From Cloeon dipterum (Eukaryota > Arthropoda > Insecta > Ephemeroptera > Baetidae), in contig NC_088789.1 in assembly GCF_949628265.1 (NCBI RefSeq), forward strand, positions 17,600,886 through 17,664,885: a stretch of DNA of 64,000 bases, read 5' to 3'. A program made the translations under genes and the position numbers. This document shows positions 11,805-24,200 of this stretch, piece after piece. Below the pieces are notes generated by a model, which saw only the letters and a list, made by a program, of their open reading frames with translations, made no database searches and was not told the DNA's origin. The first letter of the stretch is position 1. Every line of letters starts with the position of its first letter.

Positions 11805-12181
11805 TTAGCCGTGATGAATTTAAAATTATCACAGTTGAAGTGAGTGTATTATTATTAGCATTATTTCCTGAAAAAGAACTTTCCATTCTTCACCATACTT
11901 ATCATTGTTATCTTTGAAGCGTTTTTTATTGTCTCGTCGATTACAGTCGAGTATCAGCATTAGTTGAGCAGCGAATGCGATCTTGGTTGAGACCGCTGAT
12001 AGGTGATATACCGTCAATATCTCAGCGATTAGTGGGGAGCCAGACCAGCTCAGTGGGTTAACGCATGAGGCGTTGACGAGGGTCTGAGTTCGAGACGGGA
12101 CACATACATTACACATGACGAAGTCTCCCCAATATGATTAGTAAGAAACTATATGAGTCACGTGTAAGTCAGTCTTCCTAT
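11805..12181 (+). mobile_element. tRNA-derived SINE, copy 3
   Basis: Third copy of the roughly 400-base repeat. The A-box-like stretch is at about 12045-12063 and the B-box-like GTTCGAGACGG at about 12089-12099. It lies at the start of block C2, as copy 1 lies at the start of C1, so these two copies were probably duplicated together with the block. Confidence 0.65.
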
Positions 12182-12908
12182 CATGACTTTTTAAATTTCT
12201 CGTTGCATTATATATATTAGAATAATTGATCATCCTGTCACTAACATTTCTCCTATAATTTGATTTTTAAATGTAGAAATGTAGTTACTCATGATTTTAA
12301 CCGCAGTAATACTTTAGTTTTTAAATGAAACTTGCGTGTATATTATAATAAGTTTATACTAGGTTCTTACAATTATTTTAGAACATATTCATTTAAAAAA
12401 GAATAAGGAAAAAATGGTGCACTCGCAGAATTTCCAGAAGTTGTTAATTATTTGTCACTGTTCTTATTTACCTCTGCAGAAAAAAATTGAAATACCGCAA
12501 AACGTATCAATTTCATTTAATTCCTATTAACAATTAACTCTTAAAATTAAACCCGCCTGACTAGAATTATTCTAGAAGATATTTTCTAGAACGAAACTTA
12601 CATTTTAAATAATACAAAACTATTATCAAATTTAAATTTAAAAAATAACTTTTCGTTCATAAGATAGCAAAAGAGTTTAAAACAAATTGGTAAGAAAAAA
12701 TAAACGTGCTGCCCAAACGAGGTTTTTAGATATGCAACTATATAACTTGAAGTTAATATCCCAGACCATTTTACATGTTATAAAAAATGAAAATATATAA
12801 TTTCGTGTATTTATCATCCGAGAGGGAAAATCCACTTGTTTCCGAAAGAAAACACAAGGCATTTTTCAAAAAATGAAGCTAATATTATTTATTTATTTAT
12901 GAAATAAG
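12182..12908 (-). repeat. Block C2: duplicate of C1, 3' flank of the broken helicase copy
   Basis: Matches 8040-9210 in order (see C1). Its end leads without a break into the 3' end of the helicase pseudogene at 12909. The part near 12810-12900 resembles the 3' UTR of the intact helicase. No gene is supported here. Confidence 0.7.
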
Positions 12909-15540
12909 TTACATAAGCATGTATTTTGCTTTTAGAAAAAAAATAAATCTAAGATAAAGAGAAAAAAGCAAAACAAAACTTGAGCTTTTCTCAAATATAA
13001 AAAACCCTAGTTTGTGGCTATTGATGGCGGGCTGATTCTGGAATGGCAGGTCGCATCCAAAGTGCGCGTTCCTGCTGACAAAATGGACGAGAACAGCCCG
13101 CCATTTTGGGTCGTTCTTAAGGAGGTGCAAGTCGCCAACCACGATGAGCAGCGCCCGCGCCCTTGTCAGCGCCACGTTGATTCTGTTGGGGCTACTAATA
13201 AAACCCATGCCATCCTCGACCATAGCTGACGAGCGCACCATCAACAGCAGCATCACGTCGCGCTCCTGGCCCTGGAACTCCTCCACGGAGCCTACCTTCA
13301 GGTTGGAGATGCTGTCTGACCTCAGCAGTTCTTTCACCTTGGCCGTCTGAAAATATAGAGAATTTTTAGTTCAAATGGTTGCGGTTTAAGGGTTTTTAAT
13401 AAAAAAAACCTTGTTGGGAACCTCTTAAAAGAGGTGGAAACTATAAAAAACGACAAATTCAAATATAATTTTAGCCTCTAAGATTTTATCTCAATTGTTG
13501 AAAATTCTATTGTATTCAACAAATGAAACTAAAAGTGTTTGTCTAAAATAATCTTGAGTTTAAATCGTGCTAAAATCTACTAGAGGCTCAAAGGAAATTA
13601 GCCTCGCCATTGTGTTTCCTGGAATGACATTTCCCTCCAATTTAGTTTCTTGGTGGAATTTTTGCCTAAAATTATTTTTGATCGGTTTTCCAGTCAATTT
13701 ATTTTTACCTTGCAACCCTCTTTTTTGTTGGTAGTTTATAAATCAATTTTATAAGTTATTTTTCTTTGAGAAAACATTCCAGCAACGAGATAGTTGCTAG
13801 CACACGAAATTTTCAAATATTCCACACACATATTTCCAACATGGAAAAAACTCGTTCCGTGTGGACTTTAAAAGGCGTTAAGAGGTAGAGAGAATGTCTT
13901 TATCGTAAACAAATGAAAGAACAGAGACCAGAATGGGATTTTAAATTGTTAGAGATATTAATTGTTAGATCTTTTTCACTAACTGTGTTTAGGCGAAGGC
14001 CTCTGAATCACAAAAAGAACTGAACTAATTTCTCGTCAGTTTATATATAAAAAATTGTTACAAGAATGAAGGAAAAGTTTCATTTCAAACAAGGATTTTA
14101 TCCACTGAAACCTTTATGGCTTTTTCTACCACAGTTAAATTGAATATTTCCCATAGTGATATTTTAGTTCAAATTACACACAAACTCACGTTTCGTCAAT
14201 ATATACCATATTTATAGCACTCTGCTTTTAGTAAAATTCAATAATTAACTTAAATAATAATTAAATTTGTAACCTGCTTAGCATAGAACGTGATGATGCC
14301 AATAATCAAAGATTTCACGTTGCGCCGCATCAGTTTTCAGACGTATTCGAATACAAGCTTGGCCTCAACAGGGTTGTACCAGGAAGGCGAGTCAACGTCC
14401 CTGCAGCAGCAGCCGCGCACGCCGTGAAACACAAAGGAAGGTGGCCCATTGCACCGCTGAGGAAGCTCGCAGGCCAAATTCTGCATCAGGTTAACATAGG
14501 GGCCGTCCACACTTGACACCATGGGTTCCTTAATGGAGGAAAAATCATAAACAATAGAGAAATAATAAATATTACTTTGCGTATACTCACCAACAAGTCG
14601 TTGTAAAACAGTTTGGAAGGCACAGACAAAATCTCAGGAACCGTCCTGTAGTTTTTGGTTAGCATGGTAACCAGATAGGGGTTGTAACCCTGAGTCAGCG
14701 GAAAATTTCCTTCATCCCTGCAGAAAAACGTTCTATTACAATTGCGAGGTTTAATTAATTTTATTACCTTTTGTATAAGGATGAGTTGAGGATCCTGCAG
14801 AGCCAGGAGGTGTCCAGTCCGCCCTGGACGGCGATCTTGCCGGTGATGACTGGACCCAACTGCTTTGGGTCGCCGGCCAGCACGATTTGCCGTGGTTTAC
14901 CCATCAGCGCCACGGCGCACATCGTTTCTGGCTCTGATGCCTGCCCAGCCTTGTCAATCTGTTGGAAAAAAGATTTTAAAAAAAATATTTGCGTAATTAT
15001 TAAGTTGCTACCATAACTTGGCAAAAAATCGATTTGAAGATTAGAGCGACAGGAGATTTATAAAATATGGTCCAAAATTTCAAAGTTGATTTAAAAATAC
15101 AGATATATAGCTAAATTTTACGCTGCAACTGATTTATTTTAGGAAGCATTATATACCTGTGGGTCATTATTTTCCTTGACTAGCGGTTCAGACGGAAAGA
15201 GGATCTGATTGCCGAGCTTTTTCCAGCCTTCCTCGATCGCAGTGTGCTGGAACTTGAAGTTTCCGCGACTGATAGCGTACTTAATTGAGTACACAGTGGG
15301 AACGACGGCGGCAGCCGAAACTTGACATTTACCTGGTAAATCTCCATCACCTGTCCTTCGTACAGGGTTCCTGCAGACCAAAAAGGGGAACCTGCTCTGT
15401 AGGGTCGCCAGGACGTTGATGATACCGCCCTCCGTTGACAGGCTCTGCAAAACCTTCTTCATTGCTCGCAACTGTTCGTCCTCTGCAAAAGTTGAACAAT
15501 TTGTTACGGATAGAACAGTCATAACATTGCAATTTCAATA
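12909..15540 (-). pseudogene. Truncated, rearranged armitage/MOV10L1-like helicase copy
   Basis: Exon remnants match the intact gene in order and strand. They are exon 16 (12909-13346), exon 15 (14274-14528), exon 14 (14591-14717), exon 13 (14768-14958), and a fused cluster at 15157-15487 of exon 9, a piece of exon 7 and the 5' part of exon 5. Exons 1-4, 6, 8 and 10-12 are absent, so the Walker A motif is missing. Motif II reads DKAG instead of DEAG, losing the catalytic Glu. Exon 15 has a stop (VFEYV then TGA) where the intact gene has Arg. In exon 16, [10 protein letters not shown] and ALTRARAL survive, but the original stop is lost and the frame runs 20-odd residues into flanking DNA. Introns 13-15 are still very similar to the intact gene, so the duplication is fairly young. 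It cannot make a helicase; a non-coding role is possible but unsupported. Confidence 0.85.
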
Positions 15541-15704
15541 CACATATATATGTAAATATCTTTGAAAAAATGTCGAAAGGTTTTTATCTACAATATAAAT
15601 ACATACTTAAATTTACTTTTTCTCTCTGAAAATCCTCGGTTGCCATCACCTCTCACCGCCAGGCCAGGCCCACAAAAACTGCTGGGGAATCAAAGTTTTC
15701 GAGG

Positions 15705-17378
15705 ATAACAGCCATGACGATAACATGAAAGTTTTGACTGAGAGAGCCTGTCTCTCAGTATGGTTAAATAGTTTTTCCTCAACCATAATCATAATTAAAT
15801 AACTTGGTAAGCTAACACCTTGTCTTAAATAGGATTATTTCAGTCTTCCTATCATGACTATCATCACGGATTATTTCCTCACAAATATAAAAATAAACTT
15901 ATATTTTCATTGCTCTCATCTTTTTGAAACGCTGGCAAGAAAATACGACATGGCCGTTAATAGTCAGTCCTTTATTTCTTCGTTTGGCAGGCTGGCTGGT
16001 ACTTTCTTCTGCTGCTGTGCTACGCGCGCATGAAACCCAATCAAAGATAAAAATGAAGATTAGTTTGGGAATTTAATTTTTTGGGATGGCGCACTTCATA
16101 GTTACGTGATTCCTACTTCCTACCCTTCGTAAGTTTATCCTCGTCAATGCATAATCTGACATGCACCTTGTCAACGGGCTCATCCCCCATTACGCCTCTT
16201 TTTCAAAGTGTTAACCTATGCATCGAATAAAAAAGTGAGTAATATAATGAAATAGGGCCTTGATGCACGTACGATTTTTTTTAAGCTAAACGCGCAATTT
16301 TTTTCATTAAAAATATTGTTTGTCAATTTTAATAAAAAAATGTTATAAATTATCTTCAAGCTCGTAAAAAACAAATTAATGATTTCTTTACTAACCTCGT
16401 CTTTGCTTTGAGAACTCATTCTCTTCCAGGGTTCGGTATCGAATGCGTAACTTTTAAGTTCGTCCCTCCCAACGAAAGCTCGTATTTATTGCGAGTTTGG
16501 CATCCTCTGAATTCCGATGCGTACCATTTCGACCAAAAGTAGGCATCCAAGAATTCGAGATATTCCAGCAATTCAAGCAAGAATGCATGGAATTCGGCTT
16601 TGTCAAGAGCTGGATATTTGGTTCTTCAAATTCCGTGCATTCACAAGAATTCGGAGAACGTTCCAATACCATGAAAGTGAGTTCTGTGGTGCGGAATGCT
16701 GGATTTTTAATTCAGCTTCTGAAGCATAGATACTATTCCTTACACTTCCCACTTTTTTACGTCTAAATGCGATCTGAATTGATTTTCCAATTGATTTCAA
16801 TTAAAGTTTCATTTATACATAATGTTTTAAACAAAACAAATTTAAATTTCCTAGAAATTTTAGATCACACAGTAAAATTTAAAAGTAGATTGTTCAATCA
16901 AATATTAGAAGTAGAATCTAGAACTAATAAGCGTTTAATAAAGAGTCTCCTCAATTGATTAAGGTTTTGGGATTTTTCATACCAAAGATGAATGGGCATT
17001 TTTTATACATATTTAAGGAAGTTTTATGAGGTATTCTAGAGGTTTATTTGAAATAAGAATCTTGTATGCATGGGGTCCTCAGATTTAGAGGAAAATTTCA
17101 GGAGGGGTTGTCCTAGTAGCCCTATTTCGCATATTGGACTTAAATTCCTAAATTTGCCATTTTTACAGGTCATGTGATTTAACAAAAAAAAAACAATACT
17201 TTTGTAATCAATATATTAACGTTGCCTGGATTAAGGTAGATGGTCTGAAAATATTTTAAATTTCCCTTTATGGTGAAAAACTTCGTGAGTTAAAGTTTAA
17301 GATAACAGAATTCAGGTAATTTTTTTCGAATAAAATCTAGCATTGAATTTATTAAATCCGTATTGGCTAAAATGCCTG
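15705..17378. repeat. Block A2: segmental duplicate of 9975-11776
   Basis: Aligns with block A1 over most of its length with many small changes. It follows the 5' end of the broken helicase copy, as A1 follows the intron-4 fragment at 9219-9545. No gene is supported. The open frames at 16216-16958 are unrelated to those at the matching places in A1. Confidence 0.75.
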
Positions 17379-18131
17379 TGTACCATGCAAGTGATGTCAA
17401 AACATAATAAAATCGGAGAACAATCTATTTTATCTTGTTTTTGTGTAAATCAAATTCAAAAGTTGAAAAAACGTGATATTTTTAGCACCAAGCGATCGAG
17501 AATATTTTAAGTAGGGCAATTTATGTGCAGATTTGTTGGGATTCGACCCAAATTCGTTTGAAATTAATTGTGACTTCAGGTTCAGGGCTGAGACCCACCC
17601 CTTGTCTCAGGGGGAGGGGGCGAAATTTTGAGCTAGAATTGAGCGTACTTGATGTCATTTCAAATGTTTTACACCCCAAGAAACTCAATTTTGGACTCAA
17701 TTTCATCTTATCTCAGGCTCTTGGGTCAAGGTATCTATGTAAAACCACCTTATATTTAAATAAGGATTACGCAGCGTTCAGTGCGAGTTGTAGAAAGAAA
17801 AATAGTTAGGATTTCCTGAATAGTCGGAATTTTACCTACGACCATTGACATCATTAGAGAAAACCAACTGAATCAAGTTATACCACTAATTTTTCAAGAA
17901 ACAAAATAATTTGAAAAAATGGCATAAATCGAGACACAATGAAGCTAATGATAAATTATAACCCTTCTATTATATAAATTGGCTTCAAAACCACTTAAAA
18001 ATCAACTAAATGGAGGAAAAAACTTGATTTAAATATAAATTATTCATATATTGATCATCACACAGGGAAAGTCCAGTTTCTTGTTTAAATCAAACAAGGG
18101 GCACATTTTCAAAAAAATCAGGCTAATATGC
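17379..18131. other. Unique spacer and 3' flank of the intact helicase
   Basis: 17379-18045 matches nothing else that I can see in the window and has no supported gene. A 94-residue open frame at 17525-17809 has no splice context or motif. From about 18050 the sequence resembles block C2 (CATC..AGGGAAA..TCC and CACATTTTCAAAAAA), marking the duplicated 3' flank. Confidence 0.5.
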
Positions 18132-18137
18132 TTTATT
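18132..18137 (-). terminator. Poly(A) signal AATAAA (minus strand), helicase gene
   Basis: TTTATT on the + strand, i.e. AATAAA on the coding strand, 108 bases past the stop codon. Confidence 0.5.
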
Positions 18138-18244
18138 GTATTTAGTTAATGTTACAAAGCACCTGCATTTTGCTTTTAGAAACAATTAAGTCAATCCAAA
18201 ATTAAGAGATAAGCAAAATAAGAAAACTCGAGCTTATCTCAAAT

Positions 18245-21200
18245 CTACCAAACTTCTTTCTTGTGGCTGTTGGCGCCAGTCTGATTCTGGAAAGGCAGGT
18301 CGCATCCAAGGTACGCATTCCTGCTGACGCAATCAATGAGAACGGCCCGCCAATTTGGGTCGTTCTTCAGGAGGTGTGGGTCGCCAACCACAATGAGTAG
18401 CGCCCGCGCTCTTGTCAGCGCCACGTTGATTCTGTTGGGACTGCTAATAAATCCCATGCCCTCCTCGACCATAGCTGATGAGCGCACCGTCGACAGCAGC
18501 ATCACGTCGCGCTCCTGGCCCTGGAACTCCTCCACGGAGCCTACCTTCAGGTCGGAGATGCTGTCTGACCTCAGCAGTTCTTTCACCTTGGCCGTCTGAA
18601 AATATAGAGAATTTTGAGTTCAAATGACTGCGGTCTTTTTTAGTAAAAACCTTGTTAGGAACCTCTTGAAAAATGTTCAAATTAAACATGATTAATTAAA
18701 AAATATAATTTTAGCCTGTGAGATTTTTAACTCAATTGTTGAAAATTCTATTGTATTCAACAAATGAAACTAAAAGTGTTTGTTTAAAATAATCTTGAGT
18801 TTAAATCGTGCTAAAATCTACTAAAGGCTCAAAGGAAATTAGCCTCGCCATTGTGTTTCCCGGAATGACATTTCCCTACAATTTAGTTTCTTGGTGGAAT
18901 TTTTGCCCAAAATTATTTTTGATCGGTTTTCCAGTCAATTTATTTTTACCTTGCAACCCTCTTTTTTGTTGGTAATTTATAAATCAATTTTATAAGTTAT
19001 TTTTCTTTGAGAAAACATTCCAGCAACGAGATAGTTGCTAACACACGAAAATTTCAAATATTCCACTCACAAATTTCCAACATGGAAAAAACTCGTGCCG
19101 TGGACTTTAAAAGGCGTTAAGAGGTAGAGAGAATGTCTTTATCCTAAACAATTGAAAGAACAGAGACCAGAATGGGATTTTAAATTGTTAGATCTTTTTC
19201 ACTAACTGTGTTTAGGCGAAGGCCTCTGAATCACAAAAAGAACTGAACTAATTTCTCGTCAGTTTATATATAAAAAATTGTTACAAGAATGAAGGAAAAG
19301 TTTCATTTCAAACAAGGATTTCATCCACTGAAACCTTTATGGCTTTTTCTACCACAGTTAAATTGAATATTTCCTTTAGTGATATTTTAGTTCAAACCTG
19401 CTTAGCATAGAACGTGATGATGCCAATATTCCAAGATTTCACGTTGCGCCGCATCAGTTTCCGGACGTATTCGAATACAAGCTTGGCCTCAACAGGGTTG
19501 TACCAGGAAGGCGAGTCAACGTCCCTGCAGCAGCAGCCGCGCACGCCGTGAAACACAAAGGAAGGCGGCCCATTGCACCGCTGAGGAAGCTCGCAGGCCA
19601 AATTCTGCATCAGGTTAACATAGGGGCCGTCCACACTTGACACCATGGGTTCCTTAATGGAGGAAAAATCATTAACAATAGAGAAATAATAAATATTACT
19701 TTGCGTATACTCACCAACAAGTCGTTGTAAAACAGTTTGGAAGGCACAGACAAAATCTCAGGAACGGTCCTGTAGTTTTTGGTTAGCATGGTAACCAGAT
19801 AGGGGTTGTAACCCTGAGTCAGCGGAAAATTTCCTTCATCCCTGCAGAAAAACGTTCTATTACAATTGCGAGGTTTAATTAATTTTATTACCTTTTGTAT
19901 AAGGATGAGTTGAGGATCCTGCAGAGCCAGGAGGTGTCCAGTCCGCCCTGGACGGCGATCTTGCCGGTGATGACTGGACCCAACTGCTTTGGGTCGCCGG
20001 CCAGCACGATTTGCCGTGGTTTACCCATCAGCGCCACGGCGCACATCGTTTCTGGCTCTGATGCCTGCCCAGCCTCGTCAATCTGTTGGAAAAAAAGATT
20101 TAAAAAAAATAATTGCGTAATTATCAAGTTGCTACCATAACTTGGCAAAAAATCGATTTGAAGATTTGAGCGATAGATTTTGAAAATAAGGTCCAAAATT
20201 TCAAAGTTGATTTAAAAAGATAGATTTTGATAAAAAAAAAATTTATGTTAATTGTTTGACACTACTCAATCAGAGGGTTGCTTTAGATGATCCTAAAAAT
20301 TTTTAACAATTTACCACAATAGTTAGTTCTGTGCTTTGTTACATTCAAAAGGTCATACGTATAATTGTATGTTAACATTGTCTTCAAGCTGTTTTAATTT
20401 CCAAGTTGTTCATAATTACAAAAACTTTCATGCAATTCCTCATTTAAAAAAAAATTGTTATTCTAAATTGTAGATTTAATAATTTTTGTTTCAAATTTAT
20501 TCAAATTAAAATATTGGAAATTTCAATTCCTTTTCAATAAATAAGGAATTAACTGTTGACAGAAAGAAATGATACAACAATTTACCAAATGAACTTACAA
20601 AAACATGTGTGTAGAACGGCATTTTCGGGTAGAGGCACAAGCGACCTATTGAGGCGCACGTTCCCACCGTGATCTTGTTCCTGTCCATGTTGACATCAAA
20701 GTTGCCTTCTCCCTTGACAACCACCATGTACTTTTGTAGGTAGGCTGGAACTCCTTTGCGGTAGTTGAACGCTACCAGTCGGGTTAGCGTGACCGGCTTG
20801 ATCGACGGATTTGCACGAATTAGCAACTCGGTCACTAAATCGGCCGCGTTGTTGCTTGGCGTCGCCACAAGGATCCTTAAAACAAGACCATTTATCGTTA
20901 GTACATTTCTGTCTAACAATTTTCAAATATTAAACCTTCTATTAGTAAAAATGAATAGCTCAAGATGACAAACCTGCAGACAGGAACCCGTTTGAAAATC
21001 TGCAAAATGGTCTCAACCAGGGTAACCGTTTTGCCAGTGCCTGGTGGGCCAAAAATAACGTATGGCAGTGGACGGTACTCTCCCGCCAGAATGTTCCTCA
21101 CCGCTGCTCTCTGCCTCTCGTTAAGGGCCGGATTGAACCAAATCTGAAGACGAAATGAAGTTTTAAAAAATCAACTCTTTAGTTATATAAAGATTTCAAT

Positions 21201-24200
21201 AACAAAAACTAAAATATTCTTCCAGGAGAAATAAAAATTTCCTTGTATATTTCTTTTATTTAAAATTTACCTTCGAGGAGTCGTCAGATTCCATAAGCTT
21301 GAACAGATCAATTTCAGACACCTATACAAATGACACAGAGGTACAAATAAATACGCTGCAACTCATTTCTTTTAGAAAGCATTATACCTGTGGGTCATCA
21401 TTTTCCTTGACAAGCGGTTCAGACGGAAAGAGGATCTGATTGCCGAGCTTTTTCCAGCCTTCCTCGATCGCAGTGTGCTGGAACTTGAAGTTTCCGCGAC
21501 TGATAGCGAACTTAATTGAGTACAGGTCGGCTGCGCTAGGCACTGGGAACGACGGCGGTAGTCGAAACTTGACTTTTTCCTGGTGAATCTCCATCACCTG
21601 TCCTTCGTACAGGGTTCCTGCAGGTGCAGACAAAACAAAAAATAATCTTTAAACAGTTAAATTTCAACACATTACCTTCTCTCATGTTCCTCACGTGCAC
21701 GCTGTCGCCAAACAAAATTGACGGACGCCTTTCTGACAGGTTTGGGGCGTACACCATGTAGACGCTCTCGTTCATCAAGTCCTTCTCCAACGGAGTGTTG
21801 TTCATGTTCCACCGACTCATCACCCTTGATGCCTCAGCCTCTTCGATGTGAAGCAACAGTTTAAATCTTAAGGGAACAAAAAACGTGTAAGCGTTCATGG
21901 TAGAGCACTTAATTTAAAATGTCACTTCAAGATTTTTTAGATAGATTTCTTTCATATTAGAGAAATTTTACACATACGCAAATATGAATTTTTAAGGAAT
22001 TAAAATTTCAGAAAATTTGCATAGATTTAATAGGAAATTCTTAATTTACTTCAGCTTTGAATATATTTCCAGAAATGTTAACACTTAATTAATTAAAAGA
22101 CTAAAATGCTAAATATATGAAACATTTTACAATATTATTAAGCTAAGGTTTTTTCGCATATTTATAACCTATTTTTTATAAGGACCTTACAAATTTTAAC
22201 ATACCTCGGCACATAGTTGTAAGTGTCCACCTCTTCAGCCAGGAAGGGGAACCTGTTCTGCAGGGTGACCAGGACGTTGTCCCTGCTTGACTCCGACAGC
22301 TCCTGCACAATCTGTTTCACGTTCTCAGGTAGATTGTAGTTTTGCACTCGGCGCCTGAAAGGGTTGCTCGGCTTCGTTTTTGGAGCCTTCACCAATGGCA
22401 AATTAAAATTGCCGTTCGTGTCAAAGCACATCTTGGGCTTTCTGCAGGTTTCAGAATAGAGCACATCATCATCTTTCCTGATCGGTTAAGCGCCATAAGT
22501 TGAAAAATATAATTTTAGTTATATTTAAATAGTAAATTCAATAGAATATTAGCTTTTTTGTAAACCTTTTCTCGTTTTTGGTCAATTATATAAAAAAAAA
22601 ATATGTAATTCATTTTGCATCACTCAAAAAACTGTTTAATTAATTCATTAAATTTAAGAAAAAATGTGCTGGGTATTAACGTGCAGCCCAACTAAGGTGT
22701 TTATAGGTAGAGTTAAAATACTTAAAGAAAAATTAACCAGACAAATTTATCGCAAGACATAAGACCTTGAGTAGTAAAAAAACTAAAAACAATATTTTTG
22801 CAAAGTCACATTACACTTAAAAAAGATTAACAGAAAACTAAAAATTTTAACTTGCATTATTAAATTTCCCTTTAATTTAAATTATTTTGTGTCTCGTGAA
22901 AACAGATTAAGCCTCACTCACTTGTAGCAGTCGCCTTTGTTTTCCGAAAACTCCGTCTCAACAGCGAAAAAACGGCCAATCTGCAGCTGCCCCTTGTCAA
23001 AATCAAAGACAAACAGGTCCCGCCAAGCACCCTCTTGGGTCGGCTTGCACTCAAGGTCGACTCGAACGCTCTCACCAGGGGCAACGTAAACAGGAAATTG
23101 AACGGGGTAAACGACTTTGAACTGCGGATTCGGTGACACCGCTCTTAAAGGATAGACAGCCGTCAGAGCGTGGCAGACGATGCCCTTGTTCACCAGCACC
23201 GGCTGAGTTTATTAAGAAAATTAGTAAGTCAGTAGGGGGAAATTGGGGAAAGCTGTGTTTTGTACCGAGAGCCTGCCCTTGCAGCCCAATTGCAGTTTGC
23301 CGCAGTCAAAGTGGCTTGATGTGCAAATTTCGGTTGATTCCTCAAGCAGCTCGCACACCTCCTCACTGTAGATGCCGCCGCCCTCCGTTGACAGGCTCTG
23401 CAAAACCATCTTCACGGCTCGCAATTGCGCGTCCTCTGCAAAAGTTGAACTAATTGTTAAATACATTGCAATTTTAATTCATAGCCTTGAGAAAATGTCC
23501 AGAAGTATTTTATAATTAAAATACTCTCAGTTGAAGTGAAGTTGGCCAACAGAAAATCAATTGATTCAATCGGTATTTAATTTTTTAAAAAGATTTTGTT
23601 CTTCGTTCCACAACTTTTAGATTATTAGAATACACAGGCGCATAATTTTTACTTGTTCTCTATATTTAAGGAATATAGTAATAAAATGTGTTTAGACCCT
23701 CTACATGTAAAAACTTCTTAGCGAGCCGTTCTGCAATTTTGCGCTTTCTCCAACACACATTATGGGCACATCAGTATTTTTCCTGAGCACCCTGACGATT
23801 TCCAAAGGGTTATATTGTTTATATTCTGACAGCTCTCAACTTGGCTATTCCAACTATGTGCAGATCCAACCACTACAGAGCCCGCCTCAGTTGTCCTATT
23901 TATGTGACCACATTTGCGATTTAATTAAATCAATCGCACGAGGGCTACCTTGACGCCGATTTTATACCTCCTCTAAAGGTCTTGCCTTATCCCAAAGGTG
24001 AGCCCCCAGCATGTTCCAAGGGTAAAAATCAACTGATCGTGCATATTGATTATTAACCTGGACGTCATGGACTAAAAATCAACTCTCTTTCAAACTGTGG
24101 CCCTTCTGTATCGCAACCACTACAGTTTCGCCATCCTGAAAACTCCGCCTATATACTCACAGGTATGGTAACATTTTATTACTACCTGGAAAAATTAAAG

